64,000 bases of DNA, taken from positions 6,130,055-6,194,054 of the forward strand of contig NC_058508.1 of the NCBI RefSeq assembly GCF_020382885.2. The letters are read 5' to 3'. The position numbers were made by a program, and so were the translations under genes. The stretch's first letter is position 1, and every line of letters begins with the position of its first letter. Below, one piece after another: positions 23,506 to 35,790 of the stretch. Origin of the DNA: Scatophagus argus (Eukaryota > Chordata > Actinopteri > Scatophagidae). The notes under the pieces were generated by a model that saw nothing but the letters and a program-made list of their open reading frames with translations, ran no database searches and was not told the DNA's origin.

Positions 23506-24809
23506 ATGGATCAGATAACATTCGATAAAGAAAATGATGAGCGTATCAAAGCAGTGGAGAATTCATTCGGTGCATCAGGGAGGTCCTTGTCCAAATCAGG
23601 TCGGATTCTGATGGGACAGGGCCGTCTGATGAAGCAGGGTCGTCGGAAACCCCAGCCTAAGGATTTCTTCCTCTTCAACGATGTTCTTGTGTACGGCAGC
23701 GTCATTCTGAACGGCCGCTTTCACAAAAACCAGAAGATAATCCCTCTAGGTGAGCAGCTTCCCTGCTAATACATGCATTTGTCACTGCTTTGGTGTTGTC
23801 TTTTTTAAAACTTTGCATAATTCACATGATCTAATACATCTTATGGCTATTAATCCAATTAAATAGAAAAGCAGTAAAAAAAAAATATTCTAAACCACCT
23901 CTAAAAATGTCCACAGATGACCGAAACTTCTCCCAGTTAAACTTTTTTTTTTTCTGTAGAACAAAAACAGGATTTTTCTTTCTGTTAAATGTGTTTTTTG
24001 AAAAACATGGAATTAGTTGCACTCCCATTACACTGATTCAGCTACAGGAGTTTCAAAGGCAAATATCTCGAACCCTCAGCCAAAAAGCAAAATTATTAGT
24101 CCTGCTGAATGTCTGAAGAGAAGCTCAGAACGTATTTGATGATTTGTATTACAGTAAGCTCAGTTCACTGTGAGCCATAACTGCCAAACTCTGATTTCTT
24201 GGTGGACAAGCATTTTGACAGTCCATATTACATAATCAGTATGTCTTCTTCTCTGTCATTTCAGAGGACATTGAGCTGGAGGACATGGAGGACAGTCTGG
24301 ATGTGAGGAACCAATGGCTGATCCGTACGCCGCGCAAGTCGTTTTTTGTGTCCGCGCCTTCACACGAGGAGAAGCAGGCCTGGATTGAGCACATCAAAGA
24401 GTGCCGGTCAGGCCTGCTGCAGGACGGCAGCTGCCAACGTGGTTCCAGCTTTGCTGTTACCTGGATCCCAGACCGGGCCTCCTTCAGATGCATGCGCTGC
24501 TTCAACAAGTTCACAACAACCAAACGTCGACACCATTGCAGAAAATGTGGCTTTCTGGTGTGCAATTCATGCTCCAAACAGCGAGCAGTGATTAACCACA
24601 TTCATCCCACTAAGAGACTGAGGGTCTGCAGTCTCTGCCACACTCAGAACAAAGAAGAAGATGAGATATCTCGACTGAGGGGGGACAGTGCTGGAATGAA
24701 TAGCTTAGAGGGCGAAGATGTGGCAGCATCCAGTGATGAAGACGAGGGAGTGGGAATGATTCAATGCTACGCTCAGAGCAGCTGGCTGGACACTTGGAGG
24801 AGCCATTAA
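23506..24809 (+). CDS. PLEKHF-like (phafin) PH-FYVE protein, copy 1
   Basis: Phosphoinositide-binding endosome/lysosome adaptor family. Exons 23506-23749 and 24265-24809 join in phase (IIPL/EDIELEDM), giving 262 residues (human PLEKHF1 279, PLEKHF2 249). An N-terminal PH domain runs from about GRILMGQGRLMKQ through FFLFNDVLVYG to KQAWIEHIKEC. The FYVE finger follows with WIPD, CMRC, the RRHHCRKCG basic motif, CNSC and RVCSLC, so all signature zinc ligands and the PI3P pocket are present. The C-terminus is acidic (ASSDEDEG), as in the family. The start is the only ATG that gives the family N-terminus (DERIKAVENSFGASG). Polyadenylation signals AATAAA lie at 24865 and 25155. It could be a PLEKHF1 or PLEKHF2 paralogue; I do not choose. 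Confidence 0.92.
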
Positions 24810-27649
24810 CCACATTAACACACTTAATGTTAACTCAAAACCAGTGAATCAACAGCCTTAGTGAAATAAAACTGCAGCATTAAGACTCAAACAAAGACAG
24901 TTGGACACAATAGAAGCATGTTGGAAATCGAGTGAAAAAATCTTTGACTGCTGTCATTGCTGAGCTTTTATTCTGTACTTGTTTGCTGTGAAGTAGTTTA
25001 CATTTTGCTTTCAAATGATCAGTGAATAACAAAGCACTCACAAAACAGATGTGTGTGTGTGTGTGTGTGTGTTGTGATGCTTCTGTGTTGAGAGTCACGT
25101 TGGATGCACCAATCTTACTTTCTCTGTCATGATTTTGATGCACACATTTTTCTTAATAAAAAGCCACTGCTGAGCTTATTTATGTGGAGCTCCAATGTGT
25201 TCAGAATGATGGGAAATACAGCATATAAATGAAAAAAATATTGTGATTTAATAATGAAAATGAATTTTAAGGAATCATTAAACTTAACTTATTGTTATGG
25301 CATCCTTATTTTAATCATTTTTAGCCTGATTGTTCTGTAGTAACTGTGTGTTATGTCTGAGCTGCCGATGCTAATAAACTCTACTTGTTATGAGCGAGAG
25401 TCGAAAATTGTGAAAAACTGCCTAATTGAATAATTCAGTTATGACATAGTTCACATTGTTTTCACACGTTTTCACCAACTATTGACATGTTTGATGCGTC
25501 TTGGAATCTTGGAATTTGCCTTACATGGACTTTAAATGCTTACAGGCAGGTCGTTCATGTACGGGTTACCAAACCAAGAGGCCCACAGAGATGAGAGCAG
25601 TCAGCAACTGGACAGTAAACATGGAGGACAGCAAAATGGCTACGATGTTGTGAACAGCTGGGTCTTTCCTGTGACCTTTTAAATGTGACAAAGTGTGTTT
25701 CTGTCTACTTCGGACTGGCAGCCTGTTGGCGTGTGAGCAGAGGGATCGGCAGATGTTTAGGTGGTTTCTGTTGACGGAGGCTTTGCCAGTACAAACAAGG
25801 AGGGTGTGGGTTGTTTGACAATAAAAATGTGTGAGGTTGTCTGTTTAAGATGATGTCAGCAGAAGAAAATGAGATTTCTACATCTTCCTTGTTATGTACC
25901 TCAGGATTAAAAAGTCCATAACAGCAAACACCAGTTCATTTTGAACTGCCCTCAATTGCTGTTTCTGATTTTGATTCGATCCAATAGGCTGATATAAACA
26001 TTTCACATGACACGACATTTTCCAAGAGGCTTAATGGGCTTTCATAAACACTTGGTAAAAACTGGAACAAACCCAAATGCTTTCTCATCATGGGTGAGTC
26101 ATTTGTTGGAGTGTCAAACCTGTTTGTCGCTTTTCATACAAGGGACAACGACAACAAGGAAATGTGGCATATTTTCCTGTCAGAGAACTTTGAATACAGA
26201 GTGCATTTATAGCTGTTGGTTAACCTTACCTGGTGTGTTGGAACCACAGGAGCACTATCGCTGATGCTGCACAAATGCAGACAAATGAAGCACTTTTGTA
26301 TTTGTATAGCAAGTACAGCAGAACTGTGCTGACACTCACATCTTTGTCTGAAGGCTTTACAGTCAGTGAGAAGCTTCTCCCAGAAATGTCCACTCTGATG
26401 GTACACGAAATTGTGTCTCTGTTGCTGTGTTTTGTTTTCAAAAACTATGGGGACATGGTGGATATGGTGCACTTCAGTGCATTCAATAATGCCAACGAGA
26501 CTTTGCATTTAAGCAGCAAAAGTGGAATTTCCCTGTGTTAATAAACTTAATGGTACAGAAAACATTTAATATCTTTGATTCAGTTTTAACTGGGACTATT
26601 ATGTCTGAGAAAAAAGTCAGACAGCTGTGATGGGGCTGGACTCATCCTGAGCTGCTTTCTATCTTCCAAATGTTGTAAGTCGAACATCAAAAGTCCCAAA
26701 AGTTTATTTTCAGTGAGATCCTGTGGATTCTGTCAGCATGTAGAAACAACCAAAGGAGCAGATCCCTTCACACTACTGGTGTACTGGGAGGAATTTCAAC
26801 CCTGGACTAAAGGATTTTACTATTGTGCCAAAGTAGCAGCTGTTAGGTGTAGCACCACCAGCTTTTCCAAATTGGCCCTTTCACTTTCACATTGATTGTT
26901 TTCACTCAGAATGGGACGTGGTTGTATGTCTGCTGATCAGGATATACAGGGAGCACAAATTATTATTATTTCAAATTATTTCAAAGGTGGACTTGGATTA
27001 AATACATATTTTCTGTTATTTAATAAGAAATTATTTATTGTTGGGGAATAAGTTTCCTTATGAAGTAACTTGCATTGCACGGTGTTTATATAGAAATATG
27101 GCCTTGGGCTGGTTCCTTCTTATCCATGAAGATAAATGTTTCAAAGCATAAACCAGTATGGCCTGTGCTCTCTCAGTGTTCAACAGATGTTGGTGCTAAA
27201 CAGAATTAGACAAAGAAGAAAGAGAATCCATTACTTTCAGCTGGTTATCTGTTTCAGCTGACACAGCTCACATGTGCCTTTTCTGGAAAAAAGGGGTGAA
27301 AAGGGTTACACATATACTCATAGCGCCCCCTGCCGGTTGAGGCAGGCTACCGCAGTGAAGTTTTCTGACATGTCTCCAACAATAGTGAGGGAACGTGGAG
27401 GCTGGGGCTTATTGTCACTGCTTTGTGTACTGCAGTGTTGCTTATCAGTTCACACCCTGAGGCTCACTAAGGTCTCATCTTAGCCAATGATAATACATCA
27501 TCATTAATTAGGTTACTACATTTTATTGAGCAGATTCCGCAAAATTGCAAAACCAAAAAACAGTTAAAGGCTGCAAGTTTACACAGACTGAGTGAAATTA
27601 GAAATGAACACGATAAGAAACAAAAAAGTAAATAATAATAATAAAGAAG
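24810..27649. other. 3' part of duplication unit 1, no recognised gene
   Basis: PLEKHF 3' UTR followed by AT-rich sequence. A (GT)n tract lies at about 25,050-25,071. Frames of up to 124 codons around 26,007-26,541 occur on both strands of the same segment, recur in unit 2 and match nothing known. A GCGCCCCCTGCCGG word at 27,323 resembles the conserved end of dispersed fish repeats. Confidence 0.45.
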
Positions 27650-29023
27650 CTACGGAGGACACTGAGTCTGTCCATGTGCAGCTGAGGCTGTGCAGTGATT
27701 GGAAGGAGCTCGAGCTGCTCCGTCATTGGCTGGGTAGCTTGTCTGTGACTGGCTGATAGACGTCTGTGTGTGAGTTGGTGGAGGCGAATGAACTGGAAGC
27801 TGTTGCTGGAACATCCAGTCAGGAGGCAGGGACAACGTCACATACTGAATGCTGGGCTCTAACACATCTGTGTGTCTGTGAGGCCCGAACACATCTGTGT
27901 GTCTGTGAGGCCCGAACACATCTGTGTGTCTGTGAGGCTCGAACACATCTGTGTGTCTGTGAGGCTCGAACACATCTGTGTGTCTGTGAGGCTCGAACAC
28001 ATCTGTGTGTCTGTGAGGCTCGAACACATCTGTGTGTCTGTGAGGCTCGAACACATCTGTTTGTGTGTGAGGCTCGAGCACACCTGCGTATGCGTGAGGC
28101 TCGAACGCACCTGCGTGTGCGTGAGGCTCAAACACATCTGTCTGTGGGACCAAGGCCTCCATCACTGCTGTCTGCACTGGAGTCACACACACTTTCTTGG
28201 CCTGCTGTGTTTCATCTTCAGGTTTGGATGCAGATGCAGCAACACAATCAGACAGAAACACAGATCAGTTTTCTAAACCTTTCAAAACAAGATGGTGTTT
28301 CTGAAACCTGCGTTAAACAACATTTTAATACCAACACTGAATCAAATGACATTTAATTTGAAAAAGTCACAGTTTGTGTTGATGATTCTGATTTCTTATT
28401 AGCTTTGTAAAAATCGTCAGTTCAGTCTTCAGTTAAAGACTTTATGTCAGTGTCGTCGTTCACTGCAGGGAAGCTGTTTGTGTCATTTATATTAAATCTA
28501 CTAAAATGTAGACCAACACTGAACTTCATATCTTCAAAGTGTGAGTGAGTTGGTTTCTGCTCCTCAGTCTCTTGTATCGATGTTAAACGGTCAATAGCTT
28601 TCCAAAATGCAGAATTAATCCTTAAAAGTCCACACATCATCTAGTTTTCATGACATTTCACATGAAAACACGCTGTGATTCACAGAAATATGTTCTTACC
28701 TTCAGCACAGGTGGGCTTCCTTCTTCTTTCTCTCTTCCTCTTTTTGCCCTGCACAAAAACAAACGCGACACACTTTGCATTTGACATCAGCTGAGAAAAA
28801 CTCTTTGCAGTGAGTGTGTGTCGTCAGCTCTTGTGTAGTGTGTGTGTCGTGAGCTGTGTGTGAGCAGGGTGTACTTACATAGTTGTGACTGGACGACCAC
28901 TCCGGGTGCTGCTGGGCGTGGAGCCGTCTTTCTCTGTCGGCCTGTTCGTAATATGTGGCCTGCTGTTCCTGTGACAGTGACTTCCACTGTGGGCGGACAA
29001 CAACAAGACGTTAGATAGCATGT

Positions 29024-29085
<62 letters not shown>

Positions 29086-31359
29086 GCGCGCAGGACATTT
29101 CAGTCACACAATGCTGCAAAATCCTTTAGAGTTCAGTTTGTTCTCTGATCATAAAACAGTAAATGAAAAGCTAAATATCAGATTTGGAGTTAGAGGTGTG
29201 AGACACTGAGTGTCTCAAACGTACAGAACCAAAACACTTACCTTCTGTCCCAGGACCGTGTTTACAGCCGCATTCCCTCGGCTTCTGATTTCGGCCTCAA
29301 CGTGTGGCCTTTGCTCCTTCAGGAACAGCATGAAGGCGTTTGGGGGCTTCTTTATATACTGACCGCCCTCCTGCTGGTTTTGACGCTTTCTCTTTCTATT
29401 GGACAAAAACAGAGAGAGAGGAGGTGATGTTACAAGAGTGGAAACACAAGATGTGTGTAAGATTGAACCTTGTCTCTGCTGTACTGTCCACTAAAACACA
29501 TTAAGAGACACTGATTATAATCATATTCATGCAGAACATCAGTGGACAAACAACAGACACCTGAAATCAAACAACAGCTGATTGAAACTAAATAAAAGAA
29601 GATCCTAATTTGAATTTGTGTCTGACTTATTCATGTTGACCACAATCACAACTCATGAGAATTATGAAAATTACATTCGTGACCAAAACTGTCCAGAGCA
29701 AACTTACTTTGATTTGGACGCGTCTGCTGGAGGAGCCGCAACGACAGCAGGAGCACAAATCTCATACAGCGGCTGTCCATTCCTACACACATAAACAGAG
29801 ACGGATACACACTTCAGGTGGTAGGTCGAGTGTGTGTGACGACTAAAACTGAAACTCAGTAGCTGTGTTCACTCATGTTTTCACTCATGTGTGTGTTACT
29901 TACCACAGTCCTACATAACGCAGGCTCTGGTTGCCTTCAAGGAACCCCGTCACTGGTATGCTGTGTTGCTGGAGACACAAACAGACACAGAACAGGTGAT
30001 TTGACATGCTGCAGTGGCATCATCTGTCCCCTAGGTGTCAGGATGTTCCCTCCTCATAAATTCTAATAACTTTGAATGAGCTGCTGTCAGACACATCTGG
30101 AGGAACTACGGCACTGAGGTATATAGCTACGATATGTTTCTGTTGAAGGTCACAGAGGTCAGGAGTGTGTCGTCATGTGAAGGTCAGGTGACCACAGAGC
30201 AAAAAGCTGCGGTCACCTCAAATCCCAAAGTTATTTGGTTGTCAACACAAAAGCAAATTTGCCAGAAGAGAATAACTGAAAAGATGAATCAGTTATCAAA
30301 ATAGCCACACAGTCGTGTTTTACAATTAATCACATTCAACGCATGTGAAGGGACAACAAAGTGATTTCACATTCAGATTTGTGTCTTGCTTCATTTTGAC
30401 ATAAAACATCCAACACTGATAGCATGTGTATCAGTACAGGTACTCATAGACTCCTAATGATACCTGTGCCTGGCCTATGCTGAGTATCCTACCTGTCCCT
30501 GACTGGAAGCACCTGCCTGACCGTGCAGGTGACCTGGCTGCATGTCTTCTTGACGTGGTGCATAGTTCATGGGGGGAGCTGTCAACAATTGACTTTGCTG
30601 CTCGACCCTCTGAGGAGCTGCTCCCAGGGAGCTACAGCCACCATATCCTCCCTCCTCCAGCTCAGCATGGACAGGAGGAGGAGGTGAAGGTGAAAATGAA
30701 GGTGAAAGAGGCAGCAGGTCGGGTGCGTCATCCAGAAGATCAAATCCATCCGACTTGAGAATGGAGTGCAACTCTCCCCAGATCTGATCTGCAACGTTAT
30801 TGTCAGACTCTTGAGGATCCATTTTGGAGGATGATTGTTGTGCTGAGGGTGGGTGTTGAGGGTAGGTATTGTGCCTCTTCTCAGCATTGACAGGAGGAGG
30901 TGAGGTTGAAGGTGGAGTGTGAGGTGCTTCATCCACTAAATCTACTCCAGCAGACTTGAGAATAGACAGCAAGTCTTCCCAGGAATTGTCTGCTACACCA
31001 CAGTCAGCCTCCTGGAGCTCCGTCTCAGCATTGACAGGAGCATGTGAAGTTGAAGGTTGGGGTGAAGTAGATGGTGGTAGAGTATTCGGCGCTTCATCCA
31101 CTAAATCTACTCCAGCCGACTTGAGAATAGACAGCAAGTCTTCCCAGGAATTGTCTGCTACACCACAGTCAGCCTCCTGGAGCTCCGTCTCAGCATTGAG
31201 AGGAGCATGTGAAGTTGAAGGTTGGGGTGAAGTAGATGGTGGTAGAGTATTCGGCGCTTCATCCACTAAATCTACTCCAGTCGACTTGAGAATAGACAGC
31301 AAGTCTTCCCAGTCGTTATCTGTCATGGTGCTGTCAACCTGCTCAGGTAACAGATCCAT
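27650..31359 (-). CDS. Divergent TCF/LEF-type HMG-box protein, array copy 2
   Basis: Same structure as copy 1: exons 31359-30493, 29968-29904, 29782-29708, 29395-29242, 28986-28879, 28748-28700 and a last exon ending at 27650. Differences are as follows. There are three full 55-residue N-terminal repeats instead of two (exon 1 is 165 bases longer). The HMG box has LKEQRPHVEAE instead of LNEQ. Ten 9-residue repeats are present, two of them VFGPHRHTD. The C-terminus is GQTQCPP instead of GQTQYT. The acceptor used by copy 1 for the last exon reads TG here (expected exon start 28239). The nearest in-frame AG is 24 bases further in (exon start 28215), which would delete eight residues. No stop or frameshift is seen in the other exons. 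Confidence 0.8.
27859..28137 (-). repeat. Coding 27-bp minisatellite, copy 2 (10 units)
   Basis: Units encode VFEPHAHAG, AFEPHAYAG, VLEPHTQTD, five VFEPHRHTD and two VFGPHRHTD. The third unit (VLEPHTQTD) differs from copy 1 but resembles copy 3, so copies 2 and 3 are the closer pair in this tract. Confidence 0.95.
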
Positions 31360-34300
31360 TTTGCTGACTGGTTTGTGTGCTGTTTGTTGTCCCTGTTGGG
31401 TACTGGACTCCTGTCACACACGTTGATAGGAAGAGACACTTTTTTACGTGGACTAACATATATTATATGTCATATTATACTCATTGAGGTGTTTATTGTA
31501 TGATTCACTATATTTATGTGACTGCTGCAGTTTATTATCAGATAAAAAGTTAACATACAAAATGATGGATTAAGAAGCTGTGATGTTAAGGATTTAACTC
31601 CTCCTCAGTACATTCATAAGAGTACTTTTACTTTTGACAATACCAGGTGCTCTTACAGTAAGTACTTGAGCTACTTGATTATTTCCATTTTATGCTATTT
31701 TATCTTTTTATTCCACCACATTTCAGTGGCATAAATTGTACTTTTGTACTCCTCTACAGGCATTCAACAGCCTAACTTTACCAAAGTCCTGTTGCTCTGC
31801 TTACAAGTTACACGTTTCTTTACACATTCAGAGTTTACTTAGAAAACCTTTGAATAACTAAAAGAAGCATAAATCACTCATCATGTTATCTGTGCCAGTT
31901 ATCTGAGAGCCAAGAGCACCCAGCTGGCCTTAAGTGTTAGATTTATCTGTTCCTGCATATAACAGAATGACAGTAAGGATTAGTTCAAAAGCTAACTGTC
32001 TAACTACTTACTTAAGATGTTTTGTATTCACTGATGGTTCAGTTCACTGGCTTCAAACTCTTGCTCCGGTTTGGATTATTGTTTGGTCCCACTAAATGTG
32101 TAGCTCACGCGGCGAAGGCTGCAGGTGAACTGAGCCAAATTCTGCTCAGTAATGTTCTATAAAATATTCCATTCTGTGATTCCATTCTAATTCAAAGCAC
32201 AGTCATAGAATGTTAGGTTATTGCCTTTTAAGGTAAAAACTGTGGGGACCATAGTGATATGCAACATGTTTAGGACATTGATGGACACGAGACACCCCCC
32301 ATCCTTGTGTTTATTTGTTTGTGTTGTTATTATGCTCACTGGGATGTAGTATGTGTATTTGAACTCACAGCTAGATTATTTGGGCGAGGTAAGCAAGGTT
32401 AAATGGAGTGATGCTCACACTGGTGCTTCGTGGGCAGCTCAGGGGTCCTTTGGGTCACAACATGGGAGTGTGCTTGCATCCCCTCAGTGTACCTGAGCAG
32501 ACTGCAGCATACAGAAACGCTGCACTCACATGCATCTGTTGCTGTATTTTACTGTGAGCGAAGGAGTAAAGAGATTCCTTAGAACTCATGTACGCCTGGA
32601 AGTCCCTCTTTGTGTCCAAGTGTGCAACAAAACCTTAAAGCCATTATCAATGTCCTCGTGTCCTTCTCTGCCAATGACACAACCTTTATTTCAGTCCATA
32701 CGCATCAATAAGATAAGACAGATATTGATGGTAATAAACTTTGCTATATGGGACATTAAACAGAGTAACAAACAATGTAAAGTACCATAAAACAGATCAG
32801 TTGATAAAACATTTCAGTGAGACTTAATGATAAACTGAACACACCATTTTTAGTATTAAGTCTTCATATATTCGTCCATTAAAATGAAATAAAATCATTT
32901 TAATTGACACATCTATGGATTATTATGGATTATTATTATTATTTTTAGCAGCATCACCATGGCATCAAGTCACTACCTTCACAGGAACATCCAACAAAAT
33001 GACCAAAAGATCAAACTGGTTCGTGACAAATAAACAAGTGAAATGTTTCATATGGACGTGAGTTTATTACACAGAGCCCACACTTTTCTCTTTAGGTGCA
33101 GTTACATCTTTGTGTTCATTAAGGTCTTTTCTGCTGAGCAACATTGACAAAATACTTTTACCTCTGGATTTAAAACTCCAGTCTCACATGCTTCACCTGA
33201 GAGCTCTGTATGGTTCAGTCATGTTGAGCTAAAGGGACAATCCACTAATTTTACACCAAAATAAAGAAGCCTCCTCTATGATTCCTGTAAAATGACTGCT
33301 GAGTCTACGAAAACAGTTGTATCATGTCTTCCTAGAAGAAGGAAGAGACTGAGACTTTGTGTGTGAATAACGAGAAAGAAAGAAAGAAAGGAAGAAAAAT
33401 TGATGACCGCCCTTTTGATTGTACCCTCCAGTCAAACGGTTTGTACCAGATTATTTCCTGGATGGCAGCAGTAACATCCTCGAGCCTCCACACTTCAGTC
33501 ACTCGGTGTGTTAATCAATGAGTTTTTGGGTGTCTGGCTGGTTTCCAGTCTTTATACTAAGATAGGTTTTGAACATGTGCTGCCATTGACAGCGCTGCCA
33601 ATGCACTGAACTGGTACATCTGTTCCGCCTACGTTCCCCTTTGAATTCACTTTGTGTTTTCCCGACTGTGTTACCGTTAACAGTATCACTGGTGTCCAAG
33701 AAATGTGACCGCAGTGACTGCAGGCATGTTGTTTGTTTCTGGCTGGTTTACATAGTTGGTATTTGTTTACTGATTGATCGGTGAACCTGCACATGCAGAA
33801 ACGTGGTGAGGAACACGGTATGCTGAGGTTTGGGGCTTTCTTTTCCAGCTGCTGGTTGAACTGCTCAGCCAGACTCACAGTACGGTCATGTTGTGTTCAG
33901 CTGACAGTTTTAGCCTTCTTATTATTGAAGCAGTGATATCACAGTCATCACTTTAATGTTGTAATTCACTGAGCGTAGCTAATTTTCAGTCTTTTAGAAA
34001 TTATTGGTTGTTTATTCGACAACAGTGACTTTTTATTTTCTTTATGATTTATTTTCAAACTGGCCATGTGCTTTGTATGTAAATTCCTTTTCTAACAATT
34101 AAACCAGGGCCTGTATCTGCAAAATGAAAACAACCTTTTCAATGGACGTATGAAAATAAAAACAATGTCAATAGTCAAGTGAAGGACAATAGGCCAAAAC
34201 TCAGAATATTACTTAAATCGATATATTTTAACTTTTCATCTCTGGTATCATGTTATTATTTACTCTGAATTTACAAAGTAATCTTAAGCTTTTAAAACAT

Positions 34301-34519
34301 AAATACACCTATTAAAGTAAAATTCATCATTTCCTTCAATATGCTCCACCTCAGCGTCTCTTTTATTTCCTGTACAACATGTTTTCCTTCAGTCTATTCT
34401 TGGAAAGTCCCTCACTGCATCATCACACACACAAAAAGGCTTTTTAAAGGCTCAGCCTGCTGAAGCTGGCACTTTGTTCATTTTTGATCCCAGTGTGAGC
34501 GCGGATACAGGACAACATT
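31360..34519. other. Spacer between HMG and PLEKHF genes, unit 2
   Basis: Counterpart of 20,283-23,505 with the same content: a fragment of the AAAGTAAAAGTACTC-type repeat near 31,620-31,780 and a (GAAA)n-like tract near 33,374. The minus-strand frame of unit 1 at 22,496-22,864 is split here by a base-count change, arguing against coding function. Confidence 0.5.
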
Positions 34520-35790
34520 ATGGATCAGATAACATTCGATAAAGAAAATGATGAGCGTATCAAAGCAGTGGAGAATTCATTCGGTGCATCAGGGAGGTCC
34601 TTGTCCAAATCAGGTCGGATTCTGATGGGACAGGGCCGTCTGATGAAGCAGGGTCGTCGGAAACCCCAGCCTAAGGATTTCTTCCTCTTCAACGATGTTC
34701 TTGTGTACGGCAGCGTCATTCTGAACGGCCGCTTTCACAAAAACCAGAAGATAATCCCTCTAGGTGAGCAGCTTCCCTGCTAATACATGCATTTGTCACT
34801 GCTTTGGTGTTGTCTTTTTTTTTTTTATTAATCCAATCAAATAGAAAAGCTGTAAAATAAAAAATATTCTAAACCATCTCTAAAAATGTCCACAGATGAC
34901 CGAAACTTCTCCCAGTTAAACATTTTTTTTTTATCTGTAGAACAAAAACAGGATTTTTCTTTCTGTTAAATGTGTTTTTTGAAAAACATGGAATTAGTTG
35001 CACTCCCATTACACTGATTCAGCTACAGGAGTTTCAAAGGCAAATATCTCGAACCCTCAGCCAAAAAGCAAAATTATTAGTCCTGCTGAATGTCTGAAAA
35101 GAAGCTCAGAACGTATTTGATGATTTGTATTACAGTAAGCTCAGTTCACTGTGAGCCATAACTGCCAAACTCTGATTTCTTGGTGGACAAGCATTTTGAC
35201 AGTCCATATTACATAATCAGTATGTCATCTTCTCTGTCATTTCAGAGGACATTGAGCTGGAGGACATGGAGGACAGTCTGGATGTGAGGAACCAATGGCT
35301 GATCCGTACGCCGCGCAAGTCGTTTTTTGTGTCCGCGCCTTCACACGAGGAGAAGCAGGCCTGGATTGAGCACATCAAAGAGTGCCGGTCAGGCCTGCTG
35401 CAGGACGGCAGCTGCCAACGTGGTTCCAGCTTTGCTGTTACCTGGATCCCAGACCGGGCCTCCTTCAGATGCATGCGCTGCTTCAACAAGTTCACAGCAA
35501 CCAAACGTCGACACCATTGCAGAAAATGTGGCTTTCTGGTGTGCAATTCATGCTCCAAACAGCGAGCAGTGATTAACCACATTCATCCCACTAAGAGACT
35601 GAGGGTCTGCAGTCTCTGCCACACTCAGAACAAAGAAGAAGATGAGATATCTCGACTGAGGGGGGACAGTGCTGGAATGAATAGCTTAGAGGGGGAAGAT
35701 GTGGCAGCATCCAGTGATGAAGACGAGGGAGTGGGAATGATTCAATGCTACGCTCAGAGCAGCTGGCTGGACACTTGGAGCAACCATTAA
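34520..35790 (+). CDS. PLEKHF-like (phafin) PH-FYVE protein, copy 2
   Basis: Exons 34520-34763 and 35246-35790 give 262 residues, nearly identical to copy 1. Visible protein differences are KFTATK versus KFTTTK in the FYVE finger, and a final TWSNH versus TWRSH. All FYVE signature residues (WIPD, RRHHCRKCG, RVCSLC) and the PH core are intact. The first exon is unchanged between copies. The proximal AATAAA (35846) is kept, while the distal signal of copy 1 is ATTAAA here. It probably encodes an active protein, as far as sequence can show. Confidence 0.92.

Larger units (their letters stand above)
16747..27660. repeat. Tandem segmental duplication, unit 1 (10,914 bp)
   Basis: The sequence from ACTGAGTCTGTCC at 16747 to 27660 recurs almost unchanged from 27661 and, in part, from 38650. 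The left limit is where similarity between units stops: the bases before 16747 differ completely from those before 27661 and 38650. The unit contains HMG gene copy 1 (minus) and PLEKHF copy 1 (plus). Differences between units are mostly scattered single bases, tract-length changes and a few indels. Confidence 0.95.

Noticed and set aside
26007-26541. Frames of up to 124 codons on both strands, repeated at 36,990-37,524
   Set aside because: Overlapping frames on opposite strands, no motif. Conservation between units is explained by recent duplication of the whole block.
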